Positions 1-7,525 of a stretch of DNA of 64,000 nucleotides are shown here, in pieces (positions within the stretch are counted from its first letter, which is position 1; each line of letters starts with the position of its first letter). The stretch spans positions 62,001 to 126,000 of the forward strand of contig JAAFJY010000012.1 in assembly GCA_013299105.1 (NCBI GenBank), written 5' to 3'. This DNA is from Chitinophagales bacterium (GTDB lineage: Bacteria > Bacteroidota > Bacteroidia > Chitinophagales > Saprospiraceae). Both the position numbers and the translations under genes were made by a program. Under the pieces are notes generated by a model. It did no database searches. It was not told where the DNA came from and saw nothing but the letters and a program-made list of their open reading frames with translations.

Positions 1-507
1 ACGTCTGAGGGTCTTGATCAATGCCTTTTCGTCTAGTTTTTGAAATTGTTTTTTGGCAAAATCAAAGGTGACGAACTCCTTTCCAGGCGTTTCAAACAAA
101 AGTCCATCTTGGCCCAGTACAGCCTCAGGCCGACTAATTTCCCAAGGCGATGAATGAGCCTTGAATTGACCTTTTGCATAACTCAAAATGGTATTGTTGA
201 CAATGGGAAGCCACAGCACCCGCTGGCGATCCATGTGGGCCCCATAAACGCTATTGGTGATAAACTCCGGGTGTTCATTGGCCGTAAACACTTTGAAACG
301 CTGGCCGTCAAACCGGATCAAGCCATCGTAGCCCGATAGCCAAAGGTAACCATCATGGTCTTTGTCGATATTGAGGACCAGGTCAGTGGGCAGGCCTTTT
401 TTGACATCCCAGTGCTCCAGGTAATAGTTGCCAAAAGCACTTTGTGCCACCAGTAACTTGGACAAAAGCCATGCCAAAATGAGTAGAATTGACTTCGGGC
501 TGTACAT
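1..507 (-). CDS. Two-component-regulator propeller protein, N-terminal part (runs off left edge)
   Basis: An open minus-strand frame starts with ATG at 507 and is still open at base 1, giving 169 residues. A hydrophobic signal segment (ILLILAWLLSKLLVAQS) leads into blade-like repeats. The stretch LEHWDVKKGLPTDLVLNI followed by DHDGYLWLSGYDGLIRFDG is the typical first blade of Reg_prop (PF07494) beta-propellers. In Bacteroidota such exported propellers usually form the periplasmic sensor of a hybrid kinase or a Y_Y_Y-domain regulator. The C-terminus is outside the window, so the output domain cannot be named. The reading frame and signal peptide are seen; the sensor role is inferred from the family. 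Confidence 0.8.
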   Translation of the reverse strand, partial: MYSPKSILLILAWLLSKLLVAQSAFGNYYLEHWDVKKGLPTDLVLNIDKDHDGYLWLSGYDGLIRFDGQRFKVFTANEHPEFITNSVYGAHMDRQRVLWLPIVNNTILSYAKGQFKAHSSPWEISRPEAVLGQDGLLFETPGKEFVTFDFAKKQFQKLDEKALIKTLRR

Positions 508-588
508 AGGTGCATTGGGTTTGGGGTGTTTGGTTGATAGTCAAAGGTAAGGAATTGAGGGGAAAGTTTCGAGACGATTTTGGGTAGC

Positions 589-1956
589 TCAAGAGTTGAG
601 TGGAGTTGATTCAATGGTGTCGTTCAACCAGTTCAGGTATTTTACCAGTTGCCCGCTTAGATAATAAGGTAAGTTCAAGAGATAAAAATCTTTAGCGTTT
701 GGGGTAGTCAATTTATTTATTTCCAATCTGCCACTATACACCCTTACTGCAAGTTGGTGTGGTGCTTGCTCCATGAAGGCATGCAAGGAGCGTAATCGAC
801 CCGTGGTGCCAGATTTTACTTCAACAGGGATTATCTTTCCATCAAAAACGTAGATGTAGTCAATCTCGGCAGTGGCATCTTTTTTCTCACGGGTCCAAAA
901 ATGCAACTCGCTAAGGATACTGAATTGTGCCGCCCTCAATTCTTGCCCTACAACATGCTCAACAACTTTGCCCTTGTAAACTTGGTCCAAAGTAGGGCTG
1001 CTGATGATTTCTTTCTGAATTCCAGCCAGGTGATTCATCAAACCCGTATCCAAAAGCTGTAGTCGTGGAGACTTCTTTTTGTCCGGGAAAAGTGGCAAAG
1101 CAACACCTGTTGAAGGGTAAACCATGTACAAAAGCAGGGCTTTTTCAATGGTTCGCATGGCCTCTCCTACCTCCCTGCTGCTGTAATTGGATTGGCCAAA
1201 ATGTTGGAAAGCAATACGATTGCCAGCTTCATTGCTCATGCTGCGTAGCACGTGACGAATGACCTGCACCATGTTGCTGTTACGGGCATATTTTTCGATG
1301 TCATTGATATAAGTCACCAACAAGGATTCATAAATGGAAAGCAGCGCGTTTAAATTTCGGTTTTCGGCGTAGTGTTTTACAATTTCTGGCATCCCGCCAA
1401 TCAAGGTGTAAGTGTGAAAAAGTTGAAGTAACTTATCGTGCGCAAAATCGGCGATGGGAACGGTTTGGTACTGCTTGAGGGCTGATTTTTCGTCCATTGC
1501 ACTGAGAAATTCTTCAAAGGACATGGGGCGCAAAACCCGAAACTCTACCCGGCCCACTGGCATGGTTGTGTTTTCATTGAGCACCGCTTCCAGCAGAGAA
1601 CCAGCCGCAATGACGTGCAGTTGGGGGAAGTCTTCATAAAAATAACGCAATAGGTTGATCGCAGCCGGAATTTCCTGGATTTCGTCAATAAAAATCAGGG
1701 TGTCGTGGTTTTGAAAATCTTTCTCTTTGAGGAAAAAAATGGCTTCTACCAGGCTGGAAAAACGAGCATAATTTTGAAAAATGGCTGCGTCCTCCTTTCG
1801 CTCAAGATTAAGGTAAATGAATTGAGCGTATTGCTGGCCGAAATCCTGCACCAAAGTAGTTTTCCCAACTTGACGAGCACCCTTGATTATCAGTGGTTTG
1901 CGATTAGATGATCGCTTCCAGTTTTCCAGTTCTGCGAATAAATTCCGGTAGTACAT
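589..1956 (-). CDS. AAA_14/DUF4143 ATPase with C-terminal nuclease-like domain
   Basis: A 455-residue protein. The AAA core has Walker A GARQVGKTT (residues 26-34) and Walker B TLIFIDEIQE. The middle matches the DUF4143 pattern, and the C-terminus has a PD-(D/E)XK-like signature (AEIDYIYVFDG, then IPVEVKSG). I chose the start at 1956 (MYYRNLF): it has AAGGA seven bases upstream and begins like the family. The in-frame ATG at 1974 would add six residues that overlap the upstream repeat array. Members are very common as solitary genes in Bacteroidota and archaea, and their function is unknown. The gene is preceded by a 32-bp-period repeat array (1967-2082), probably an operator. It is one of four ATPase-nuclease fusions in this window. 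Confidence 0.85.
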   Translation of the reverse strand: MYYRNLFAELENWKRSSNRKPLIIKGARQVGKTTLVQDFGQQYAQFIYLNLERKEDAAIFQNYARFSSLVEAIFFLKEKDFQNHDTLIFIDEIQEIPAAINLLRYFYEDFPQLHVIAAGSLLEAVLNENTTMPVGRVEFRVLRPMSFEEFLSAMDEKSALKQYQTVPIADFAHDKLLQLFHTYTLIGGMPEIVKHYAENRNLNALLSIYESLLVTYINDIEKYARNSNMVQVIRHVLRSMSNEAGNRIAFQHFGQSNYSSREVGEAMRTIEKALLLYMVYPSTGVALPLFPDKKKSPRLQLLDTGLMNHLAGIQKEIISSPTLDQVYKGKVVEHVVGQELRAAQFSILSELHFWTREKKDATAEIDYIYVFDGKIIPVEVKSGTTGRLRSLHAFMEQAPHQLAVRVYSGRLEINKLTTPNAKDFYLLNLPYYLSGQLVKYLNWLNDTIESTPLNS

Positions 1957-1966
1957 TGATCCTTTT

Positions 1967-2082
1967 TTACACAAAGCGATAGTAAAAATACGCTTTTTTT
2001 GTCACAAAGCGATACCAAAATTGATTTTTTCTGTCACAAAGCGATACCAAATTTACCAATTCCTGTCACAAAGCGATACCAA
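1967..2082. repeat. Iterated 19-bp repeat array upstream of the AAA_14/DUF4143 gene
   Basis: Three exact copies of TGTCACAAAGCGATACCAA start at 2000, 2032 and 2064, and a degenerate copy starts at 1967. The period is 32-33 bp, close to three helical turns. The 13-bp spacers are short and AT-rich. On the coding strand of the adjacent gene the unit reads TTGGTATCGCTTTGTGACA, and the array ends 11 bases before its start codon. The geometry suits cooperative protein binding on one DNA face. Whether the ATPase itself binds here is inference. Confidence 0.85.
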
Positions 2083-2183
2083 TTGCCGCTGGTTTTGGTA
2101 AGAAAGGGGGGAATTTTTGGCTTCAAACTCAACCATATCACTGAGTCAGGGGTTCCATACTGCATTAAATTGCAACCAAACAC

Positions 2184-3164
2184 ATGCTGCCGACCCACCA
2201 TCCCGATCTCCCCTTTTACCGCCCCAACTGGCAGGGCAATCCCCTCGATGAAAAGGGCTTGTACCGCAACCTTTACCAAAAAAGCGAACGCAGCTACCGC
2301 GAATTGTTCCGTTGGCAGTTTGGGCCGCGTCCACAAAAAGTGGAGAAAAAGGCCGATTTGTGGCAGATCGTGGTGCGTACCAATGAGGAGTTTTCACACA
2401 GCACTGGGGATGCCATGCTCTGGCTGGGGCACACCACTTATTTGATTCGGGTGGCGGGCAAAACCATCATTACCGACCCCATCTTTGGCAAGTGTGGGCC
2501 GATTCCCCGGCGCTCGGCTTTGCCATTTCCCAAAGAGAGGATTCCTCAAGTGGACTACATCTTGCTCTCGCACAACCACCGCGACCACGCCGACAAGCCC
2601 AGTATGCAATACATCGCGGCCCAAAACCCCCAAGCGCCCATTTTGACGGGCTTGAGCATGGAGCGTTTGTTGCAAAAATGGGGCATCAAAAACCCGATTC
2701 AAGCAGCAGGCTGGTGGCAAACTTACCAGACCGAAGCCCCCTGGAAAATCACTTACCTGCCCGCCATGCACTGGGCACGCCGGGGCCCATTCGACCTGAA
2801 CGACATGCTCTGGGGCAGTTTTTTGATCGAAACACCCCTGAAAACCCTCTTTTTTGGTGCGGATAGTGGTTATGGGCCACACTACAAAGACATCGCCGAG
2901 TTTATTCCCCAGCCCGATTACGCCATGCTGGGCATTGGTGCGTACCAACCTGATTGGTTCATGCACACCGCCCATACCAATCCCGAAGAAGCCTGGCAGG
3001 CTGCCCTTGACTTGGGTGCAAAAACCATGATTCCGATGCATTACGGCACGTTTGACCTCTCTGATGAGCCTTTCGGCGAGCCTTATCGGCGCATCAAAGC
3101 GCTGGCGGACCAGGAAGCCACGATCCAGATTTTGGAGATCGGAGAAATGATTGGGTTGGGATAA
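2184..3164 (+). CDS. MBL-fold metallo-hydrolase (NAPE-PLD-like, Lactamase_B_2)
   Basis: A 326-residue protein with no signal peptide. The metal-binding signature SHNHRDHAD is the HxHxDH motif of the metallo-beta-lactamase superfamily. Further conserved positions are AMHWARRGPFDLN (metal His), FFGADSGYG (bridging Asp) and IPMHYGTFDLSDEP (last His). This layout is typical of the N-acyl phosphatidylethanolamine phospholipase D-like branch, and the length is normal for it. The substrate in bacteria is unknown. It is transcribed divergently from the AAA_14 gene, with the repeat array in between, so the array could affect both genes. Confidence 0.85.
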   Translation: MLPTHHPDLPFYRPNWQGNPLDEKGLYRNLYQKSERSYRELFRWQFGPRPQKVEKKADLWQIVVRTNEEFSHSTGDAMLWLGHTTYLIRVAGKTIITDPIFGKCGPIPRRSALPFPKERIPQVDYILLSHNHRDHADKPSMQYIAAQNPQAPILTGLSMERLLQKWGIKNPIQAAGWWQTYQTEAPWKITYLPAMHWARRGPFDLNDMLWGSFLIETPLKTLFFGADSGYGPHYKDIAEFIPQPDYAMLGIGAYQPDWFMHTAHTNPEEAWQAALDLGAKTMIPMHYGTFDLSDEPFGEPYRRIKALADQEATIQILEIGEMIGLG

Positions 3165-3187
3165 TCGCAGGTGATTTTCGCCAAAGC

Positions 3188-3403
3188 TCAATGCTTCTTC
3201 AGCCACTTGTCCAAGGTTTTTTTACTAGTCACGTCGGGATTGCCGTACCTATTGCGTTTGTCCAGCGTTGCACGTAAGTCTTGCATGGCTGGTTTAAAAT
3301 CTACGCCCGGATCTTTGAATTTTTCTACGGCGCGCAGGGCAAGATCCACCTCAAAAGCAAATTGGCCCTTGCATAAATGGCATTCAATATTTCTAATTCT
3401 ATG
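3188..3403 (-). pseudogene. Coding-like remnant without a start codon
   Basis: A minus-strand frame from 3403 to a TGA at 3188 encodes 71 residues with coding-like composition: CHLCKGQFAFEVDLALRAV, then DFKPAMQDLRATLDKRNRYG, ending in DKWLKKH. It has no in-frame ATG near its 5' end and is preceded by a TAA at 3404-3406. It looks like the C-terminal part of a small charged protein whose N-terminus was lost or frameshifted. I do not recognise the family. The CxxC at its start could be incidental. An uncommon start codon is the alternative. Confidence 0.35.
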
Positions 3404-3414
3404 TTAACCAATTT

Positions 3415-3864
3415 TTACATAGATAATAGGCGACCAAGTCGTAGAACAAAGGGGCTTAAAACCATCATCACGAGCACCAAACTATTCAACGCAAAAACAC
3501 TGCCCAGGTCCCATTTTATCAGATTAGGCGAGGTAATCGCTTTTACGGGGTCATTCAACAGCACTGCAAAGGCAAGCATCAACACCAGGGGCGTTGCTAC
3601 CGCATTGATTGGGGTGAGCAGCTGGAAAATCCTTAAACCGCGACTCACCCCCAAGTTTGAGCCCAGTAGCATCACTAAAAACCCCAAAACCAGCATCCCA
3701 CCGCCAGCAAAACGCCCCAGTGAAAGCCAAGCAAATCCTCCACCCCAAGCAATAACGGCTGCTACCAAAGCCAGGCAAATCCAAAAAAAAGCCATTAATA
3801 CCAATAAAGACCAGGCATAGCCCACGCCGTAGTCTCCTCCTGGCATTTTTTGTAAAAAAGCCAT
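3415..3864 (-). CDS. Small integral membrane protein, possibly frameshifted at its N-terminus
   Basis: 149 residues with about four hydrophobic segments separated by short loops; the family is not recognised. Just upstream, another minus frame beginning with ATG at 3926 encodes MSAIGNFLLLLSLLAAAIFY, which looks like a first membrane helix. It overlaps this ORF at a run of four A (3861-3864 region) and stops 43 residues in. One extra base in that A run would fuse the helix directly to MAFLQKMPGG. Either the gene carries a one-base frameshift or it starts at 3864 and the upstream helix is a separate short ORF. The same neighbourhood holds the start-less remnant at 3188-3403. Confidence 0.6.
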   Translation of the reverse strand: MAFLQKMPGGDYGVGYAWSLLVLMAFFWICLALVAAVIAWGGGFAWLSLGRFAGGGMLVLGFLVMLLGSNLGVSRGLRIFQLLTPINAVATPLVLMLAFAVLLNDPVKAITSPNLIKWDLGSVFALNSLVLVMMVLSPFVLRLGRLLSM

Positions 3865-4079
3865 TTTGAATAAAAAATCGCGGCTAGCAGCGACAACAAG
3901 AGCAGAAAATTTCCGATTGCAGACATCTTTTGGAACTTGTGTATAGACCCGACAGGCCCAATTTCAAGGACTTATGAGGTGCCAAAATAGCCCAAATTTT
4001 GATTCGTGGAGATTTTTTTACTTTGTATTTTTTCACAATATTTTTACATTAGAGCGGGTAGCGAATTGACCTCAAGGCT

Positions 4080-4604
4080 TCACTTTGTTGTGGCAAACTT
4101 CCAGTACAATTCCTCAATCCGGGCCAAGTGGTGGTCATCGTGCTCGGCCACAAACTGGAAAAGGTCCATCGTGCGCATGGGCGTATGCAGGCGGGGATGC
4201 AGAGCCGCTTGAAAAACCTGCTCTTCGCTGATTTTTTCCAACATGTGCAGGGTTTCGGCCCTCAGTTGGCTGAATTTTTCGAGTAAAAAGACCGGATCCT
4301 GCTCGTTGTGCCCGGCTTCGCTGGTACGCGTGTTGGCCAGGTCTGTAGGACGCAAATAAGTTTCTCCTTCTAAAATGTCTTGCAAACGCCCTTGCCATAG
4401 GGGTTCGAGGTCACTCAGGTGACCAATGTTCTCGGCAATGGTCCAGGTTTCGCCTTCGCGCAGGGGCAAATAGTCGGTAGGGATGTAACTCAACTTGTGG
4501 GACAAGCGGATCGGTGCTCCCCGCAAGCGCTCCAGGATGGAAGGAAAAATTTGCTCAGTTTGACTAAAATCAAATTTGCGCTCGAACCATTTTGTTTGTT
4601 TCAT
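4080..4604 (-). CDS. DinB-family protein (DinB_2)
   Basis: A 174-residue predicted four-helix-bundle protein. The pattern fits the DinB/YfiT metal-binding superfamily: an early His in ENIGHLSDLEPLW and a paired-His motif in VAEHDDHHLARIEELYW near the C-terminus, giving the three-His metal site. Members include thiol-dependent S-transferases and damage-induced proteins, but most are uncharacterised. The stop is at 4080. No partner gene is obvious: the next gene downstream on this strand is the membrane protein about 200 bases away. Confidence 0.85.
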   Translation of the reverse strand: MKQTKWFERKFDFSQTEQIFPSILERLRGAPIRLSHKLSYIPTDYLPLREGETWTIAENIGHLSDLEPLWQGRLQDILEGETYLRPTDLANTRTSEAGHNEQDPVFLLEKFSQLRAETLHMLEKISEEQVFQAALHPRLHTPMRTMDLFQFVAEHDDHHLARIEELYWKFATTK

Positions 4605-4685
4605 CGGGTGTGGTCTTTTCGAGAAAACACCATGAGCGTGTAGAAAGATGTATCTAATTTGAAAGCGCTTAAATCAACAATATTT

Positions 4686-6233
4686 TCACAAGTTAATTTC
4701 TTCCCACTGGTCAATCCCCCGCACTTCTGTATTGAAATTGACTCCAATGCCCATCAGTTTTTTCTGGGTATTGCGGTACTTGTCGGCATAAGCTTTCTCC
4801 TGAATTTGGGCCAAAGCCTCGGCAGTCGTTTTGTTGAATTTGAACTCAAAAATATACACCGCATCGGGTGTTTGCACGACCGCATCTGCTCGGCGATGTG
4901 CAGAGTGGACCTCGCTTTGTGCATACATACCCAGATAATTGAACACCAAGTGAATCAATCCATGATACAAACCCTCTGATTTTTTATCAAAAACCTCGCT
5001 GGGTAAGTCTGCCAGTAAACCATTGAGTATTTCGCGCACCTGGGCAAGGTTTCCTTGTAAAAAAGCCTGGTTGAGGTTGCGAATGGTGAGCCCGGTATCG
5101 GTGCGATGTACATCTTTTGATAAATCATCGATCAAAAACTGGTACATGCTCTGACGCACTTCCTTGTTCGGATAATCAAGGATCATGTCTCCGGTCCAAA
5201 GGTCCATTTCCTTGATGGTCAAGTAGCCCGTTTGAAAAAGCAAGGAGGTTATCTCAAGGTTTTCCAGGTCGAATCGTTCAAATGTAGTGTTATTGGCTGG
5301 GGTATTTTCGATGTTGAATACCTGCCATTTGCGCATTTGCTCGATCAAAAAACGCGGACTACCCGTCGAAAACCAGAAATTGGTGAAGCGCTGGGCCGAA
5401 AAAAAGCGCAAAACACCGAATGGATTGTACACCCGCTGCACCCCATCCCAGGAGTAACCGTTGTACCACTCGCGCATTTCATCCAAGACTTGTTGGCGGC
5501 TGGCATTCAGGTAGGCTTGCACTTCTTGCAAATAGTCCTCGAAATAATGTTCCAACTCCATTTGAGTATAACCAGTCAAAGTGGCATACCGCTTATTGAG
5601 CGTGATATCATTCAGGTTGTTGAGGTGCGAAAAAATGGAAACTTGAGCGAATTTGGAAATGCCCGTGATAAAAACCAATTGCAAATATTTGTCAGAATTT
5701 TTCAGCACCGCATAAAAACTGCGTAAGACTTCGCGGTTAATTTTGGCTTGTTCAAGGGTATCTTTTTCCAGGTAATCGATGATGGGTTTGTCATATTCAT
5801 CGATCAAAAGTACCACTTTACCATACTTCTTGTGAAGTTGTTCCAACAACTCTTTGAATTGAACTTTGTAGGAGTTCGTCGGCAGTTCAATTTTATAATG
5901 ATTGGCTAATTTATTTAACTCAAAAAGCAAAGCTTCTTCCAAGCCCATTTTTTCATAAGCAATGGCATCAAAAGAAAAATGCAAAACCGGATTGGTTTGT
6001 TCCCAATCCCATTGGTCTTCAATCCACAAGCCTGAAAACAGTGCTTTTTTGCCCTCGAACAAGGATTTGATCGTATCCAGCAGCAAAGATTTACCAAATC
6101 GGCGGGGACGAGATAAGAAATAGGTACTCCCTGTATTTACCAACTGGTGAATCAATTGGGTTTTATCCACATAAAGGTAGCCCCCTTCTATGACCTTTTC
6201 GAATGATTGTATGCCGATGGGTAATTTCTTCAT
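4686..6233 (-). CDS. AAA-ATPase-like protein with C-terminal PD-(D/E)XK nuclease domain (copy 1)
   Basis: A 515-residue protein of the AAA-ATPase_like (PF09820) plus PDDEXK_9 (PF08011) architecture. It opens MKKLPIGIQSFEKVIEGGY, has a Walker A-like SRPRRFGKSLLL, a Walker B VVLLIDEYDKPI, and near the C-terminus RRADAVVQTPDAVYIFEFKF, the D...E-x-K nuclease core. I chose the start at 6233. A TATCTTTG promoter -7 box (minus strand, 6239-6246) lies six bases upstream, so the mRNA may be nearly leaderless. A close paralog lies at 45737-47284 in opposite orientation. The function of the family is unknown. Confidence 0.85.
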   Translation of the reverse strand: MKKLPIGIQSFEKVIEGGYLYVDKTQLIHQLVNTGSTYFLSRPRRFGKSLLLDTIKSLFEGKKALFSGLWIEDQWDWEQTNPVLHFSFDAIAYEKMGLEEALLFELNKLANHYKIELPTNSYKVQFKELLEQLHKKYGKVVLLIDEYDKPIIDYLEKDTLEQAKINREVLRSFYAVLKNSDKYLQLVFITGISKFAQVSIFSHLNNLNDITLNKRYATLTGYTQMELEHYFEDYLQEVQAYLNASRQQVLDEMREWYNGYSWDGVQRVYNPFGVLRFFSAQRFTNFWFSTGSPRFLIEQMRKWQVFNIENTPANNTTFERFDLENLEITSLLFQTGYLTIKEMDLWTGDMILDYPNKEVRQSMYQFLIDDLSKDVHRTDTGLTIRNLNQAFLQGNLAQVREILNGLLADLPSEVFDKKSEGLYHGLIHLVFNYLGMYAQSEVHSAHRRADAVVQTPDAVYIFEFKFNKTTAEALAQIQEKAYADKYRNTQKKLMGIGVNFNTEVRGIDQWEEINL

Positions 6234-6238
6234 GGATA

Positions 6239-6246
6239 CAAAGATA
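6239..6246 (-). promoter_or_regulatory. Bacteroidota -7 box (TATCTTTG) for the AAA-ATPase-like gene
   Basis: On the minus strand the sequence reads TATCTTTG, an exact TAnnTTTG match, ending six bases before the ATG at 6233. Transcription would start at or next to the start codon. The paralog at 45737 has TACTTTTA at the same distance. Confidence 0.5.
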
Positions 6247-6302
6247 ATAGACTTTATGAACAATAGTCAAATGGCCATCAAGGCATTAGCTTATCGCGGC
6301 AC

Positions 6303-7304
6303 TCAATTCCCACCACCCTTCATCAAGTCATTCCGCTCCATGTCCTCGATAATCGCATAAGCCAGTTTCAGGGCCTGGTAGCCGTCTTCGATGCTTACTA
6401 CGGGGCGTTCATTTCGCTGGATACTGTCGGCAAATGACTCTAATTCCAGTTTGATGGCATTTACTTGCTCAATCGGGGGCAAGTCGATGTGCAGCATTTT
6501 TTTGCCGCGTGGGGTATCAAACTCCAAGAGATTGCCTTCGGTGGGCAGCTTTGGGGCATCCGGTTCAAAAAGGCGGATGACTTGGGCATTTTTCTCCAAA
6601 AAATCGAGACTGATGTAAGCATCGCGCTGGAAAAAACGCACTTTACGGGTTTGTTTCAGCGAAAAACGGCTGGCAGTGAGGATGGCCATGCAACCATTTT
6701 CAAATGCGATGCGGGCATTGGCAATATCGGGCGTATCGCTGACGATGGCCACCCCGTTGGCACTGACACTTTTGACCGGGCTGTTGACCATGCTCAATAC
6801 AATGTCGAGGTCGTGGATCATCAGGTCCAAAACCACCGATACATCCGTGCCTCTTGGGTTGAAAGTAGCCAGGCGTTCGGCTTGGATGAACATGGGATTG
6901 AGCTCCAGGTCGTCGATGGCCAGCAAGGCGGGGTTGAAGCGCTCTACGTGGCCAACTTGCACCATCACCCCTTGCTCCTCGCGCAGGCGCATGAGGGTTT
7001 CGGCTTCTTCTACGGTATGGGTCAGTGGTTTTTCGATAAAAACGTGCTTGCCTTTGCGAATCGCTAGGGCAGCCAGTTCAAAATGGGTGGTGGTGGGCGT
7101 CACGATGTCCACGATGTCCACTGCATCGATCAAGGCTTCCGCCGAGGCGAAGGCTTTCAGGCCCATTTGCTCCGCTACCTGGGCCGCCGCTTGGGGAACA
7201 GGATCATAAAAACCGATCAAATCCAGTTTTTCCGCAGCCAGTTGAATGCACTTGAGGTGAATTTTACCCAGGTGGCCTGCACCTAAAACGCCAATTTTGA
7301 GCAT
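6303..7304 (-). CDS. Gfo/Idh/MocA-family NAD(P)-dependent oxidoreductase
   Basis: A 333-residue protein with an N-terminal Rossmann fold (IGVLGAGHLGKIHLKCI, GxGxxG type), the family signature GKHVFIEKPLTHTVEEAE, and a C-terminal alpha/beta domain starting near GHVERFNPA. The active-site Lys is the one in EKPLT. Members oxidise or reduce sugars and UDP-sugars. The GHVERFNPA motif is common in UDP-sugar 3-dehydrogenase-like members, but the substrate cannot be assigned here. It lies 69 bases upstream of the AAA-ATPase-like gene on the same strand; the latter has its own promoter-like box, so co-transcription is uncertain. Confidence 0.88.
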   Translation of the reverse strand: MLKIGVLGAGHLGKIHLKCIQLAAEKLDLIGFYDPVPQAAAQVAEQMGLKAFASAEALIDAVDIVDIVTPTTTHFELAALAIRKGKHVFIEKPLTHTVEEAETLMRLREEQGVMVQVGHVERFNPALLAIDDLELNPMFIQAERLATFNPRGTDVSVVLDLMIHDLDIVLSMVNSPVKSVSANGVAIVSDTPDIANARIAFENGCMAILTASRFSLKQTRKVRFFQRDAYISLDFLEKNAQVIRLFEPDAPKLPTEGNLLEFDTPRGKKMLHIDLPPIEQVNAIKLELESFADSIQRNERPVVSIEDGYQALKLAYAIIEDMERNDLMKGGGN

Positions 7305-7361
7305 GGTTGTGGTTGGGTCGCAGATGAGAAATTAAGCGCCCCGCTGCGCGGTGCGGTTTTG

Positions 7362-7404
7362 GGAACACGGATATAACGGATGAAACGGATATTCACAGAT
7401 TTCC
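7362..7404. repeat. Dispersed ACGGAT-type repeat, copy 1
   Basis: An intergenic segment beginning GGAACACGGATATAACGGAT and continuing with two more GGAT/AGAT-type steps and TTCAC. It matches the segment at 23858-23901 over about 43 bases. It lies between the oxidoreductase start and the alaS stop; nothing else is seen in that 220-base gap. Confidence 0.6.
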
Positions 7405-7525
7405 ATCATGATGTTGACCGTGAACTTGACCATTACGATCAGTTGTATCCACTATTGTATGTCAAAAAAAGTGAATGAAAGACCAATTTCTAACTTTCAT
7501 CTACCTTTTTTTAGATAGAAGCCAT

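Noticed and set aside
1967-2082. Possible CRISPR array
   Set aside because: The repeat is only 19 bp with 13-bp spacers that are short, AT-rich and similar; no cas genes are near. It is an operator-like iterated array.
2394-3206. 270-residue minus-strand ORF opposite the MBL hydrolase gene
   Set aside because: Shadow frame; the plus strand carries the HxHxDH motif in a full-length enzyme.
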